A DNA stretch of 64,000 bases from Callorhinus ursinus (Eukaryota; Chordata; Mammalia; Carnivora; Otariidae). The position numbers and the translations under genes are program-made. This document shows positions 11,253 to 21,060 of the stretch, piece after piece (position 1 is the stretch's first letter; each line of letters opens with the position of its first letter). The notes beneath the pieces were generated by a model that ran no database searches, was not told the origin of the DNA, and was given only the letters and a program-made list of their open reading frames with translations. The stretch spans positions 2,117,615-2,181,614 of the forward strand of contig NW_020312867.1 of the NCBI RefSeq assembly GCF_003265705.1. Reading direction: 5' to 3'.

Positions 11253-11537
11253 ATGCCAAATGTATTTCCCCCCCTGAGATCAGGAACAAAAGGATGTCTT
11301 CTCTCACCACTTCTGTTTAAGATTATATTGGACGTCCTAGCCATGGAAATTAGGCAAGAAAAAGAAATAAAAGGCATCGAGTCTGGAAAAGAAGTAAAAC
11401 TATCTCTATTTGCAAATGACAGGATCTTGTATATAATAAATTCCAAGGAATCCATATATTTAAAAAAAACTATTAGAACTAATAAATTCAGCAAAGTCAC
11501 AGGATCTAAGATCGAGTTTAAAAAATTCATTGTATTT
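11253..11537 (+). pseudogene. L1 ORF2 reverse-transcriptase remnant
   Basis: One reading frame stays open here and shows ORF2p reverse-transcriptase landmarks: KGCLLSPLLF (normally QGCPLSPLLF) and a degraded catalytic box FAND at 11409-11420 where active L1 has FADD. The first catalytic aspartate is replaced by asparagine, so the relic could not be active even if expressed. Stops, frameshifts and SINE insertions flank it. Confidence 0.8.
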
Positions 11538-11706
11538 TTGGGGCACCTAGGTAGCTCAGTCAGTTAAGCATCTGACTCTTGATTTCAGGTCATGAGCTCA
11601 GGGTCGTGAGATGGAGCCCTACTTCAGCAGAGTCTGCTTGAGATTCTCTCACTCCTCTCCCTCTGCCCCTGCTTGCGCTCTCTATCTCTCTCTAAAACAA
11701 ATAAAT
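11538..11706 (+). mobile_element. SINEC, older type
   Basis: Head 'ggggcacctaggtagctcag' and CT-rich 3' part, then an (AAAT)n tail. Target duplication AAATTCATTGTATTT (11523-11537) versus AAATTCATTGCATTT (11707-11721), one mismatch. Inserted in the L1. Confidence 0.9.
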
Positions 11707-11860
11707 AAATTCATTGCATTTCTATACACTATCAATGAATAATCAAAAAATGGCATTAAGAAAATAATTCCATTTATAATAGCAGCAGAAAGAATAAAAT
11801 CCTTAGGAATAACTTTAACAAAAGCAGGCAAAGCTGGTAGTCTAAAAACTACAGATTATT

Positions 11861-12060
11861 GGGCGCCTGGGTGGCTCAGCTGGTTAAGCAACTGCCTTCG
11901 GCTCAGGTCATGATCCTGGAGTCCCGGGATCGAGTCCCACGTCGGGCTCCCTGCTCAGCGGGGAGTCTGCTTCTCCCTCTGACCCTCTTCCCTCTCGTGC
12001 TCTCTGTCTCTCATTCTCTCTCTCTCAAATAAATAAAATCTTAAAAAAAAAAAACAAAAA
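11861..12060 (+). mobile_element. SINEC, full length, young-looking
   Basis: Complete element: head 'gggcgcctgggtggctcagc', B box GGATCGAGTCC at about 11927, 'gggctccctgctcagcgggg', CT-rich region, AATAAA and a poly-A tail. A perfect 17-bp duplication, AAAAACTACAGATTATT, sits at 11844-11860 and 12061-12077. Confidence 0.97.
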
Positions 12061-12341
12061 AAAAACTACAGATTATTGTTGAAAGAAATTTAAAAAAACC
12101 TAGGTAAATGGAAAGACATTCCATGTTTATGGATCAGAAGACTTAATCTTGTTAAGATAGCAATTCTCCCAAACTGAAATACTGATTTATTGCAATTCTT
12201 ATCAGAATTTCACCTAGAATTTTTTTTTCCAGGAAATGACAAGCTGATTCTAAAATTTAAAAAAAAAAAATCAAGATGCCTCAAATAGCCAAAACAATCC
12301 TGAAAAAGAAGAATCACTATTCTTGATTTCAAAACTTACTA

Positions 12342-12443
12342 AAGGGGCACCAGTGTGGCTCAAACAGTTAAGTGTCTGATTCTTGATCTCAGGGTTGTAT
12401 GTTCTGGGCATGGAACCTACTTTAAACAAACAAACAAACAAGC
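12342..12443 (+). mobile_element. SINEC, short decayed form
   Basis: Head 'ggggcaccagtgtggctcaa' and 'ttcttgatctcagggttgta', then a (CAAA)n tail. Duplication AAACTTACTA at 12332-12341 and 12444-12453. Inserted in the L1. Confidence 0.85.
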
Positions 12444-12857
12444 AAACTTACTAGAAACTTACGTTAATCAAGACAGTGTGGTACTGGATAGACATACAGA
12501 TCGATGGAATAGTATTGAGAATCTAGGCATAAACCTTTACATTAATGGTAAATTGGTGTTCAACAAAGGTGCCAACGGGAAAAGATTGTCTTTTCCACAA
12601 ATGGTGCTGCAACAACTGGATATGCACATCCAAAATAATGAAATTGGACCCCTACCTCACACCATACACAAAAGTTGACTCAAAATGGATCGTAGGCCTC
12701 AGTATAAGAACTTAAGCTATAAAACTCATAGAAGAAATTATAGGAGCAGATAAATCTTCATCACCTTGGGTTAGACAGTAGTCTCTTAGATACAATACCA
12801 AAGCACAAATAACAAAAGAAAAAAATAGATAAATTTAACCTTATCAAAACTAAAAAC

Positions 12858-13029
12858 GGGGCACCTGGGTGGCTCAGTCCATTAAGTGTCTGCCTTGGGC
12901 TTGGGTCATGATCTCATGGTCCTGGGATCAAGCCCCACAGTGGGCTCTCTGCTCAGTTGGGAATTTGCTTCTTCCTCTCACTCTCCCTCTGTGTGCTCTC
13001 TCTCAAATAAATAATAAAATCTTTAAAAA
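12858..13029 (+). mobile_element. SINEC
   Basis: Head 'ggggcacctgggtggctcag', B-box region 'gggatcaagccccac', CT-rich part, tail with AATAAA. Perfect 12-bp duplication AAAACTAAAAAC at 12846-12857 and 13030-13041. Inserted in the L1. Confidence 0.95.
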
Positions 13030-13910
13030 AAAACTAAAAACATTTTACTGTAAATGATACCATTGAGAGACTAAAAAGACAATTCATAGAATGGGAGGAA
13101 ATATTTGCAAATCATATATTTGATAAAAGACTTGGATTCAGAATATATAAGAACTTTTACGATTTAATAATAAAATAACTCAGTTTTTAAAATGGGAAAA
13201 GTATCTGAATACACATGTCTCCAAAGAAGATACATAAATGGTTTAAAAGCACATGAAAAGATGATCTATGTCATTAGCCATTAGGGAAATGTAAATAAAA
13301 ACCAGGGGATACCACTTTATACTTACTAAGACAGTTCTAATTTAATAGCAAATGATAGCGAGGATGTGGCAAAATTGGAACCCTCATACATTGCTGGTGG
13401 GAACATAAAATGGTGCAGCTGTGTTGAAAAACAATCTGGTGGTTCTTCGAAATGTTAAACAGACTTACCATAGCACCCAGCAATTCCAATCCTATGTGCA
13501 TACCTAAGAGGAATGAAAACACACGTTCTCACAAAAACTTGCTCATGAATGTTTATATAAGCATTATTCATAATAGTCAAAAAGTGGAAACAACCTATAT
13601 GTCCATCGACTGATAAATGGATAAATAAAATGTGGTATATGTATATAATGGAATATTAGTTGGCAATAAAAAGGAACAAAATATTGATATATGCTACAGG
13701 ATTATGCTAAGTGAAAGAAGCCAGTCACAAAGGACTGCATATTATATGATCCCATTTATATGAAGTGTTCAGAACAGCAAATCTAGAGAGGCAGAAAGCA
13801 GACTAATAGTTGCCTAGGTGAGGGAAGGGGGAGGGCTTGTGTGGTGTTGGGAGGAAAGGGACAGTATTTATTTTGGGGGTGATGAAAATGTTCTAAAATT
13901 TACTGTGGTG

Positions 13911-14125
13911 GGGCACCCAGGTGGCTCAGTTGTTAAGCGTCCGCCTTTGGCTCAGGTCATGATCCCGGGGTCCTGGGATCCAGCCCTGCATCGGGCTCCC
14001 TGCTCAGCGGAGAGGCTGCTTCTCCCTCCCGTCTCCCCTTCCCCCCACTCATCCTCTCTCTTTCTCTCTCTCTCTCTCTCTTTCGTGGTCTCTCTCAAAT
14101 AAATAAATAAAATCGTTTAAAAAAT
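13911..14125 (+). mobile_element. SINEC with long CT repeat
   Basis: Head 'gggcacccaggtggctcagt', 'gggctccctgctcagcggag', a (CT)n run at about 14054-14081 and an (AAAT)n tail. The target duplication is only weakly visible (AAAATTTACTGTG versus AAAATTGATTGTG). Inserted in the L1 3' region. Confidence 0.9.
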
Positions 14126-14222
14126 AAATAAAATTGATTGTGAGGACGGTTCTACAACTCTGTGAATAAACTCTGAATAAACTCAAAATCACTGAGTTGT
14201 ATGCTTTAAATAATGAATTGTA

Positions 14223-14359
14223 GGGGCGCCTGGGTATCTCAGTCAGTTGAGCGTCCGCCTTTGGCTCAGGTCATGATTCCGGGGTCCTGCTTCTCCCTCT
14301 CCCTCTGCTACTCTGTTTCTCTTTCTCTGTGTGTCAAATAAATAAAATCTTTTATTAAT
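14223..14359 (+). mobile_element. SINEC with internal deletion
   Basis: Head 'ggggcgcctgggtatctcag' runs to 'ggggtcctg' and then jumps directly to 'cttctccctctcc', losing the B box and the 'gggctccctgctcag' block. Short CCTG/CTG homology at the joint suggests a deletion after insertion. Decayed target duplication TAATGAATTGTA / TAATAATTGTA. Confidence 0.9.
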
Positions 14360-14379
14360 TAATTAATAATTGTATGGTG

Positions 14380-14884
14380 TGTATGGCTCCCCAAACATGT
14401 GGGTTCCTAATTCCAGAACCTGTGAATATGTTAGGCTACATGGCAAAGAGTTAAGATTGCAGGTAAAATTAAGGCTGTTGATCGGCTGACTTTAAAATAG
14501 GGAGGTTACCCTGGATTCCCTACTGGGCCCAACGTAAATACCAGGGACCTGAAAAACTGGAAAAGGGAGTCCGAGGAAAGAAAGAAAGGAGATGACATTG
14601 TAAGAATGACTTGTCCCAGTGTTGCTCACTTTGAAGATGGAAGACAGGAGCTAAAAGCCAAGGAATGCCGGCAGGCTCCAGAAGCTGGAAAAGGTAAGGA
14701 AACTGATTCTCCCCTGGAGCCTTCAGAAAAGAACACAGCCCTGCTGACATCTTGACTTTAGCCCAGTGAGATCCATGTCAGACTTCTGATCTACAGAAGT
14801 GTAAGATAAGAATATATCTGTGTTATTTTAAGCCACTAAATTTGTGGCCATTTTTTTGCAGAGGTAATAGAAAACTAATACACA
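14380..14884 (+). mobile_element. Solo LTR, ERVL-MaLR (MLT1-like)
   Basis: About 505 bp, starts TG and ends CA. Internal landmarks are 'ccaaggaatgccggcaggct', 'cattctcccctgga'-like text at 14707, 'agcccagtgagatcc' and 'taagccactaaatttgtgg'. A 5-bp target duplication TGGTG (14375-14379, 14885-14889) and interrupted L1 text on both sides show a clean solo-LTR insertion. No viral genes remain. Confidence 0.75.
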
Positions 14885-14925
14885 TGGTGTGTGAGTTAGA
14901 GCTCAGTAAAGCTATTTAAAAAAAT

Positions 14926-15435
14926 AATTCTTGTCTTAGGCTGCATAAATAGAAGTATGGTGTCTAGAAAGAGGGAGGTGATAGTTTCCTACAACCTAAG
15001 TCTGGAGCTCAGGTCTCAATGCCACACTATACGAGGAGCGTGGAAAAACCAGTGTGGGTCCAAAGAAAGTCTCTGTGATGGTAAAAAGGCCTGAGATGAT
15101 TTTGGGTGAGGACTCATCAAGGGACTTGGGGCAGGTCAGCTGGAAAAAGAAAAGCCTGAAGATCCCCCATCTGCCTCTCCTTGGAGGCTATTGTGGGGCA
15201 CTGAGGTGGGGTTGCATTCTGTAAGGCAGATCTAGGGACAATGGAATGTGTTACCTACAGACAGGGTTCTGCTTGGGATTAATTTCTTCTTCTTTGTTTT
15301 CAGAAACATTTTATTTCACCCACAATATGCGTTTGCTTAGAAAAATGAGAATATACGATAAGCAAGAAGGAAAAAAAAAACAACCCAAATAATCACTTAA
15401 CATACTGTTGCACGTTATTAATGCTTCTAGCTCCC
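14926..15435. other. no gene or named repeat seen
   Basis: Unique sequence. 15290-15400 is AT-rich with a poly-A run (15368-15378). Confidence 0.35.
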
Positions 15436-15545
15436 CTACTCTGGGAAGGTGAAAACCGTGTCTGTCTTTCTCATTGTTATATTCCCAGAGTCTAGCTCCA
15501 GGTAGATGATCATGGAATTCTTGTTGAATGAATGCATAATGCACA
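15436..15545 (+). mobile_element. L2 LINE 3' scrap
   Basis: 'accgtgtctgtctttctcat', 'attcccagagtctagctcc' and the terminal 'cttgttgaatgaatg' are the L2 3' end. Confidence 0.6.
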
Positions 15546-15665
15546 CACATATCTTTAATTTACAAAAATGGGATCCTACTGTACCTATTGCTTTATAACC
15601 TTCTTTTCCCCCATTACCAGTATATTATGAGCTTCTTTCCAGTTCAATAAATCTACATTTACATT
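15546..15665 (-). mobile_element. L1 fragment, old
   Basis: 'aatgggatcctactgtacct', 'gctttataaccttcttttc' and 'gagcttctttccagttcaat' are reverse L1M 3'-region phrases. Confidence 0.5.
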
Positions 15666-15684
15666 AGGGATGAAATAGATATTT

Positions 15685-16150
15685 TGCCAGGCTGCAAATA
15701 GAATTCAGGGGGTCTGTGGATTTGAATAGGGAAAAATTATCTCCTTATTTGCCCTAACCTCTAACTGAAATTTCAAATTTTCTTCAACTTGAATATAAGC
15801 AACAAGCCATGGTAGTGAATATCCGTGACTTCACCACCAGTAGTGAGCATGGATAGATATTTTCACATCAAATGGCGATTGTTGCAGGTATTTTGAAATA
15901 CTGTTTATGTGCATCACAACTTTGAAATTACAGTGTTTATCATACCTGCCTCTAGATCTTGTTACTGAATATGTTAATCAAGAGGTATGTATATGACTAT
16001 ATCCGAAATTTTATAATACCTTGATAACTGTATTTTAATGTGGTCTTCTTGGAAAGCTTAAATGTTTTATTTTATGGGTTTAAAACCATTATTCAGAGAA
16101 AGGGTCCATGGGTCTCACCTAAAAGCTCCATGGCCACAAAGGTTAGGAAG
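15685..16150 (+). mobile_element. old dispersed repeat, probable DNA transposon
   Basis: 'cctctaactgaaatttcaaa', 'gcaacaagccatggtagtg', 'gaaatactgtttatgtgcat', 'ttataataccttgataactg' and 'gagaaagggtccatgggtct' follow the order of a mammal-wide repeat I have met before but cannot name with certainty. Confidence 0.45.
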
Positions 16151-16159
16151 CTGGGATCT

Positions 16160-17125
16160 ACACTATCATCTTTTCTCCTAGTTTTTATTCTGAAATAACC
16201 TTAACTGTATAGAAAAGTTGTAAAAAATAGTACAAGGATTCCTCAGCCAGCTTCCCCTAATGTCAACATGTTACAAAAGCATAGAATAATTATTGAAGGC
16301 CAGAAATGAACACCTATACAATATTATTAAGTACAGCTGACACTTGAACAAGGAGGGGGTGGTGCTTAGAGGCACCAAACCCGCCCCTTGCACAGTCAAA
16401 AATCCTTACACAATTTTTGACTCCCCCAAAACTTAACTACTAAATAGCCTTCTGTTGACCGGAAACCTTGCTAATAACTTAAACAGTCGATTAACACATA
16501 TTTTGTATATGTATTATATACAGTATTCTTGCAATAAAGAAAGCTAAAGCAAAGAAAATATTATTGAGAAAATCATTTACAATACTGTACTGTATTTATT
16601 GAAAAAATCTGCCCATATAAGTGTACCACACTGTTCAAACCCATGTTGTTCAAGGGTCAACAATAATCTTCAGGTCAAATTCAAATTTTGCCTGTTTTTC
16701 CACTATGTGATGTCCTTTTCCTAGACCAGGATCCTACCTTGTATTGATTTGTCACGTCTCCTTGGTCTCCTTCAATCTGTGATAATTTCTTAGTTTTTCC
16801 TTGTCTTCCATGTCCTTGACACTTGAGAATTACTGGTCAGTTAATTTGTAGACCGTCCATCAATTTGGGTTTGTCTGATACCTCATCATGATTAGACTGA
16901 GGGTATGAATTTTGGGCAAGAATAATGCAGAGATGATGTTGTGCCCTTCTCAGGGCATCTTATCAGCAGTATGTGATGCCAGGCTGTCTTATTCCTCAAC
17001 ACAATGGCTGCAGAGTTTCCATTATGTATTTAGTTGGATATAACATAATTTACTTAGTCGGTCCCCTTCCAATGAACTTTGGACTTACTTTCATTTAGGG
17101 CTGTTACAAATAGCACTACGATGAA
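16160..17125 (-). mobile_element. Old L1M fragments, split by a Tigger-like element
   Basis: 16160-16333 and 16664-17125 have reverse L1 text ('caaggattcctcagccagct', 'caggatcctaccttgtattg', 'gaactttggacttactttca'). The intervening 330 bp is a DNA transposon fossil. Confidence 0.6.
16334..16663. mobile_element. Tigger-like (pogo/mariner) miniature transposon
   Basis: About 330 bp with terminal inverted repeats CAGCTGACACTTGAACAA and TTGTTCAAGGGTCAAC, flanked by TA dinucleotides as expected for Tc1/mariner-type insertion. Inside are 'actcccccaaaacttaacta' and 'gtcgattaacacatattttg'. No transposase is encoded, so this is a nonautonomous fossil. Confidence 0.75.
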
Positions 17126-17675
17126 CAAAGAAATACTGTGTGGTGGGCAGAGCTGCCTAGAGAAGCAAGTGGCAGCCAGGAGTGGTGATGAGCATTCTGT
17201 CCCTGGGAGCATGCAACAGCAGAATGGCATCAGATGTGGCTCCCATTTCCCCACCAAAGAGTGTCTGGGGACCCAGAATCCTAACAAAAAGCACAGGGGC
17301 AGTAGGAATGAAGCCTCCCTCCCCTGGACCTCCACTCAGGCACCCCATCTGCAAGGTGGGGCCCCGGCCTGGGTGAATGGTGAAAACTGCTCTCCAGAAT
17401 ATGCCCGGTCTGGTTAGCATTCTGAGCTCCCAGCTCCACTGATGGTTAATTGTCCCTAAGAGTTGAGATCACTGGAGGGGAAAATGCAAGGCAGCCTAAC
17501 CTTTGTTGGGCTCAGCGAGTCAGCCAGCCTGCCACCAGAAAGGTCGGCACAGCCACCCAGCTTGACCCCCTCTTTCTGTTGTGACTGCTGATGGAGCAGG
17601 GTGGCTCAGGGTCCCAGCACTCGGCAGAGGAGTCACTTGGCAATTTATCCAATCTCAGGAAGGCTGGGGGCTTCT
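17126..17675. other. no gene or named repeat seen
   Basis: Unique mixed sequence. Frames up to about 110 codons are open on both strands, and no known domain is visible. Confidence 0.4.
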
Positions 17676-18300
17676 GCGTTCCTAAAACGTGCAAGGAACA
17701 ACCATTCTAGAAAACTATTTGCTAGTATCTAGGAAAGCCATCCACACGCCTACTCAGCAACCCAGCCATTCTGCGTCCAGGTATATACCCCACAAATTAA
17801 GTGCTTACGTCTACCAGAGCTATGTGCCTAGAAGCTTTATTCACAAGTGCCAAAAGCTAGAAGCAACACAAACAACAACAGCAGAATGGAATTTGCTCAT
17901 CAACAGAATGCATGAACAAATCGTGATACACTCATACGATGGAATACTGTCTGGCAATAAAAAGAACAGGCTCCTGCTATAGGCAAAAACATGGATGAAT
18001 CTCCCAATACTGTTGCAGTGAGAGAAGTCAGACACAGGAGGACATTCTGATGAGTCTGTTCATGTGAAGTTCAAAAACCAAAACCAAACATGGTCCTAGA
18101 AATGAGAAGGTAACAATTAGGATACCTTTGGGAGGGGGATGGTGTTGACTGGGAAAGGATCCATTATGGGGGGGCTTCCAAGATGCTGGAAATGTCCTAG
18201 ATCTCAGTCTGGCGGTGGGTTCAGCAAATGTATACATAACAGAAAGTTCATCCAACTGTACGCTTAGGTGTTATGGTGTGTAAGTTATGCCTTAAAGCAA
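17676..18300 (+). mobile_element. Old L1M 3' fragment
   Basis: 'agctagaagcaacacaaaca', 'cgatggaatactgtctggca', 'acatggatgaatctcccaat' and a 3'-UTR ending 'taagttatgccttaaagcaa' are forward L1 ORF2 3' end and UTR, with many lesions. Confidence 0.75.
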
Positions 18301-18544
18301 TGACAACAAGAAGACGGATGAGAGCCAGGAGCAGGCTCTGCTGACCCAAGGGGGTGTGAAAGGGCACAAAAGGGTGGTGACAGGTCTCAGCTCTGTCGAG
18401 ACTGGCTATGCGATCTGGGCAACCCGATTCTTCTCCAAGTTCTTCAGCTGGAGGGGCTGCTGCTGATGCCAACTGTCCTTGCCACGTTACTGTGAGGAGG
18501 TGTGCATGAGGAGGTGTATGAGAACCCAACTTCTAAGCTGGAAA
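18301..18544. other. no gene; weak MIR scrap
   Basis: 18385-18450 ('ctctgtcgagactggctatg') weakly resembles MIR. Confidence 0.25.
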
Positions 18545-19135
18545 CTGATGTTCAGGTACCAACTCAGTTGACATGTATTAACCCCCATATGTGCCAAGCA
18601 CTGGACTGGGCCCCTAGGACATGCACACAGATTAGAACTAGTCCCTTTCCTGGCAGGAAGTCTCAGACTTAGCAGGGATAAAGGACCAACCCCCAAACAA
18701 ACCATTATGAAGCAGAATGAGGGTTATAGAGATGTCACCAGGCATGGAGAAGATAAATAATTGAGGGGTGGATATTTGGGCACGGCCTCTCAAGGGAGAT
18801 GACATAGAAGCAGAGACTTGAGGGACAGGAAGGAGCCAGTCCTGCAGAAGGACATTCTTAACAGAGGAGTCACCAAGGGCAGAGACCACACAGATGGAAA
18901 AAGCCACGTGTGCTCACAGAACTGAAAGGAGGTTTGTATGGCTGGGGGACAAGCAGGGAGCAGGGTGCCCAGTGGGGGCAAGGCTTGCACAACCTAGTGA
19001 GCAGGGTGAGGGTTTGGGGTTCGATCCAATTCCTATTGGAAAGACAATTGGATTCCAAGCTCCAGTAGGAGCTTAGAATCAAGAAATGACATGATCTGAT
19101 TTGTGTTTTCAAGAGATAACTTCCATAACTAGTTA
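18545..19135 (-). mobile_element. L2 LINE fragment, long
   Basis: Reverse L2 can be followed for about 590 bp: 'catatgtgccaagcactgga', 'gaagcagagacttgagggac', 'agagaccacacagatgg' and 'caagaaatgacatgatctga'. Confidence 0.75.
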
Positions 19136-19435
19136 GGAGTCTAACACAAAAGATGACATTCTGGCTGATTCTATTTCTAAGAAATCCAAAAACCTCACAC
19201 AATAACCTGGAGTAATGAAGTCAAAATTTTGACTTCAAAACTTTGAGGGTTGTAGTCCTGGAGCTGAAGGGTTGGAGATGCACCATATCTTGATCTGGAT
19301 GGGATTGTACCAAAATGTCAAAAGTCATCAAGATATCCAAGTAAGATTGGTTCACTGTAGTGTGTACTAGTTATTTGTGTGCCATGCCTCAATAAGCAAA
19401 ATAAAATTTTAAATTAGCTAGCATTTTTATTGACC
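19136..19435. other. probable L1 3'-end scrap, otherwise unique
   Basis: The right half ending 'gtgccatgcctcaataagca' resembles an L1 3' UTR. The left half holds a perfect palindrome (19216-19237). Confidence 0.35.
19216..19237. repeat. 22-bp perfect palindrome
   Basis: The 11-base arm TGAAGTCAAAA is followed directly by its reverse complement. No spacer. Confidence 0.9.
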
Positions 19436-19509
19436 AGCATTATTTTTAAAAGCTTTATAAAGGGATAATTTCCATGCAATAAAATCTCTCCTTTTAAAGT
19501 GTACAGCTG

Positions 19510-19715
19510 GGGCACCTGGGTGACTCAGTCATTAAGCGTCTGCCTTCGGCTCGGGTCATGATCCCAGGGTCCTGGGACCGAGCCCCGCGTTGGGCTCCCT
19601 GCTCCACGGGAAGCCTGCTTCTCCCTCTCCCACTCCCCCTGCTTGTGTTGCTGCTCTCACTATCTCTCTCTGTCAAATAAATAAAATCTTTTAATAAATA
19701 AATAAATAAATAAAT
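19510..19715 (+). mobile_element. SINEC
   Basis: Head 'gggcacctgggtgactcagt' (one base shared with the duplication), 'gggctccctgctccacggga', CT-rich part, (AAAT)n tail. Target duplication AAAGTGTACAGCTG at 19496-19509 and AAAGTGTGCAGCTG at 19716-19729, one mismatch. Confidence 0.93.
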
Positions 19716-19993
19716 AAAGTGTGCAGCTGGTGACTTTTGACAGACAAGTACAACCACCACCAGGATCCAGAGAGAGAACATTTCCATCACCCCAAATACT
19801 TGCAACTGGTCCCCTTCTCCAATACTAGGCTCCTGGAAACCACTGGTCTGATTTTCGTGCCTATAGTTTGATCTTTTCTAGACTGTCGTTACAAGGACTC
19901 ATTTAGTATTTAACCTTTTGAGATTAAGATTTTGCTTCTTTCATGTAGCAGAATGCTTTTGAGATTCATCTATGTTGTGTGGATACCAGTAAA

Positions 19994-20094
19994 TCTTTTC
20001 TTTTTTCTTTTTTCTTTTCTTTTTTCTTTTCTCTTCTCTTCTCTTCTTTTCTTTTCTTTCTTTTTCTTTTCTTTTCTGTTCTTTTTTTCTTTTT
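19994..20094 (+). repeat. (TTTTC)n pyrimidine tract
   Basis: Uninterrupted C/T for 84 bases (19994-20077), then one G and 16 more pyrimidines. It lies inside an L1 exactly where L1 text has a short T/C stretch, so it probably expanded in place. Confidence 0.9.
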
Positions 20095-20339
20095 GTCAAG
20101 TAGTATCCCAGTGTATGGACGTACCACAATTTATGTATCCATTCACCAGTTGATGAACCTTTGGGTTGTTTCCAGTTCCGGGCGATTATGAGTGGAGCGG
20201 TTATAAACATTTGCATACAGGTCTTTGGTGGACATAAATTTCCATTTCTCTTGCATACATATGTTAGTACTGGGATTGCTGGGATAAAGGGGCGTATTTA
20301 ACATCATAAGAAACTGCCACAGTGTTTTTCAAAGTGGTT

Positions 20340-20480
20340 GCCAGATACTAGATACATTATCTCATTTTATTTTCAGAGTAGGTGAGGAAAATGAGGCCTA
20401 AGGTCTAAGGTCTAAGGAACTTGCCCAAGGCCCGACAGTAAATAGGTGACAGTGCTGGGCCCCCAGAGCCCCCCCAGGTA
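20340..20480 (-). mobile_element. MIR SINE fragment
   Basis: 'cattatctcattttattttc', 'gaggaaaatgaggccta' and 'aacttgcccaaggcccgaca' are reverse MIR. A 7-bp unit AAGGTCT is duplicated within it (20401-20415). Confidence 0.7.
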
Positions 20481-20680
20481 AACCCCCTCTCTTAAGCTCC
20501 CCTGGAGTGGCCACTCCCAAGAGCAGGGCCATGGGTGAGCACTCTTTGCCCAGAGCCAGGCAGAGAGACAAGTCCCGGACTAAACATTAGGACCATGACA
20601 GAGAAGACAGCAGAGGACTGCATTACCTTCCAAGTGAAAAAATAAGAAAGAAGAGCCGGGTGACATGAAATCAGAGAAAA

Positions 20681-21060
20681 TTGCCAGCTACGAGCCAAGT
20701 ATTAATTCATTTGAAGCCAGTCGTTTCCTTATGCTCCCGATGTCCCTAGGTCCCCTGGCAAGTTTTCAAATTAAAGTGCTGAGGACCCAACTCTCTCCCT
20801 TGACCCCCAGGCAGCGAGGGCTGACAGGGCTGGGGGCTGTGGCCAGAATATTGTTGGGGACCAGCACACCAGACCCCCCACCCCCCACCCCGGACAGACC
20901 AAGGCCCCGGTTTGCTGGGAGGTGGTTTCCCCCAGCCAGAGGCGGACCTGACCCCCGCAGGGCCACTGGAGGATGGAGGTTAATGAGATTTTGATGAACC
21001 TGCAGTTTCCATTTTGCCAGGAAAAAGGCTCAGAGCCTCCCTAATTAAAGGGAACTGACC
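20681..21060. promoter_or_regulatory. candidate conserved noncoding element
   Basis: Two AT-motif blocks stand out: AAGTATTAATTCATTTG near 20697 with TTTTCAAATTAAAG, and GTTAATGAGATTTTG with CCTAATTAAAGGG near 20980-21050. They flank a C-rich unique stretch with CpGs. No repeat and no good exon. Inferred from composition only. Confidence 0.3.

Larger units (their letters stand above)
10795..14925 (+). mobile_element. Old L1 (L1MA-like) LINE 3' part, nested
   Basis: Forward L1 from within ORF2 (start 'gaaagaaaactatagaccag') to the 3' end ('gagttagagctcagtaaagc', then an A-rich tail). Seven SINECs and one solo LTR interrupt it, and the L1 text continues across each gap. ORF2 is broken by stops and frameshifts throughout. 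The 3' end after the LTR (14885 on) joins the L1 text before it. About 2.5 kb of actual L1 remains. Confidence 0.9.
19436..20345 (-). mobile_element. Old L1M 3' fragment, interrupted
   Basis: Reverse L1 phrases run in order: 'cctggaaaccactggtctga', 'gagattcatctatgttgtgt', 'gtatcccagtgtatggacgt', 'cattcaccagttgatgaacc' and 'tactgggattgctgggataa'. A SINEC (19510-19715) and a pyrimidine tract (19994-20094) interrupt it. Confidence 0.85.

Noticed and set aside
11861..12060. tRNA gene
   Set aside because: The A/B-box-like text belongs to a SINEC with poly-A tail and target duplication; no cloverleaf is preserved.
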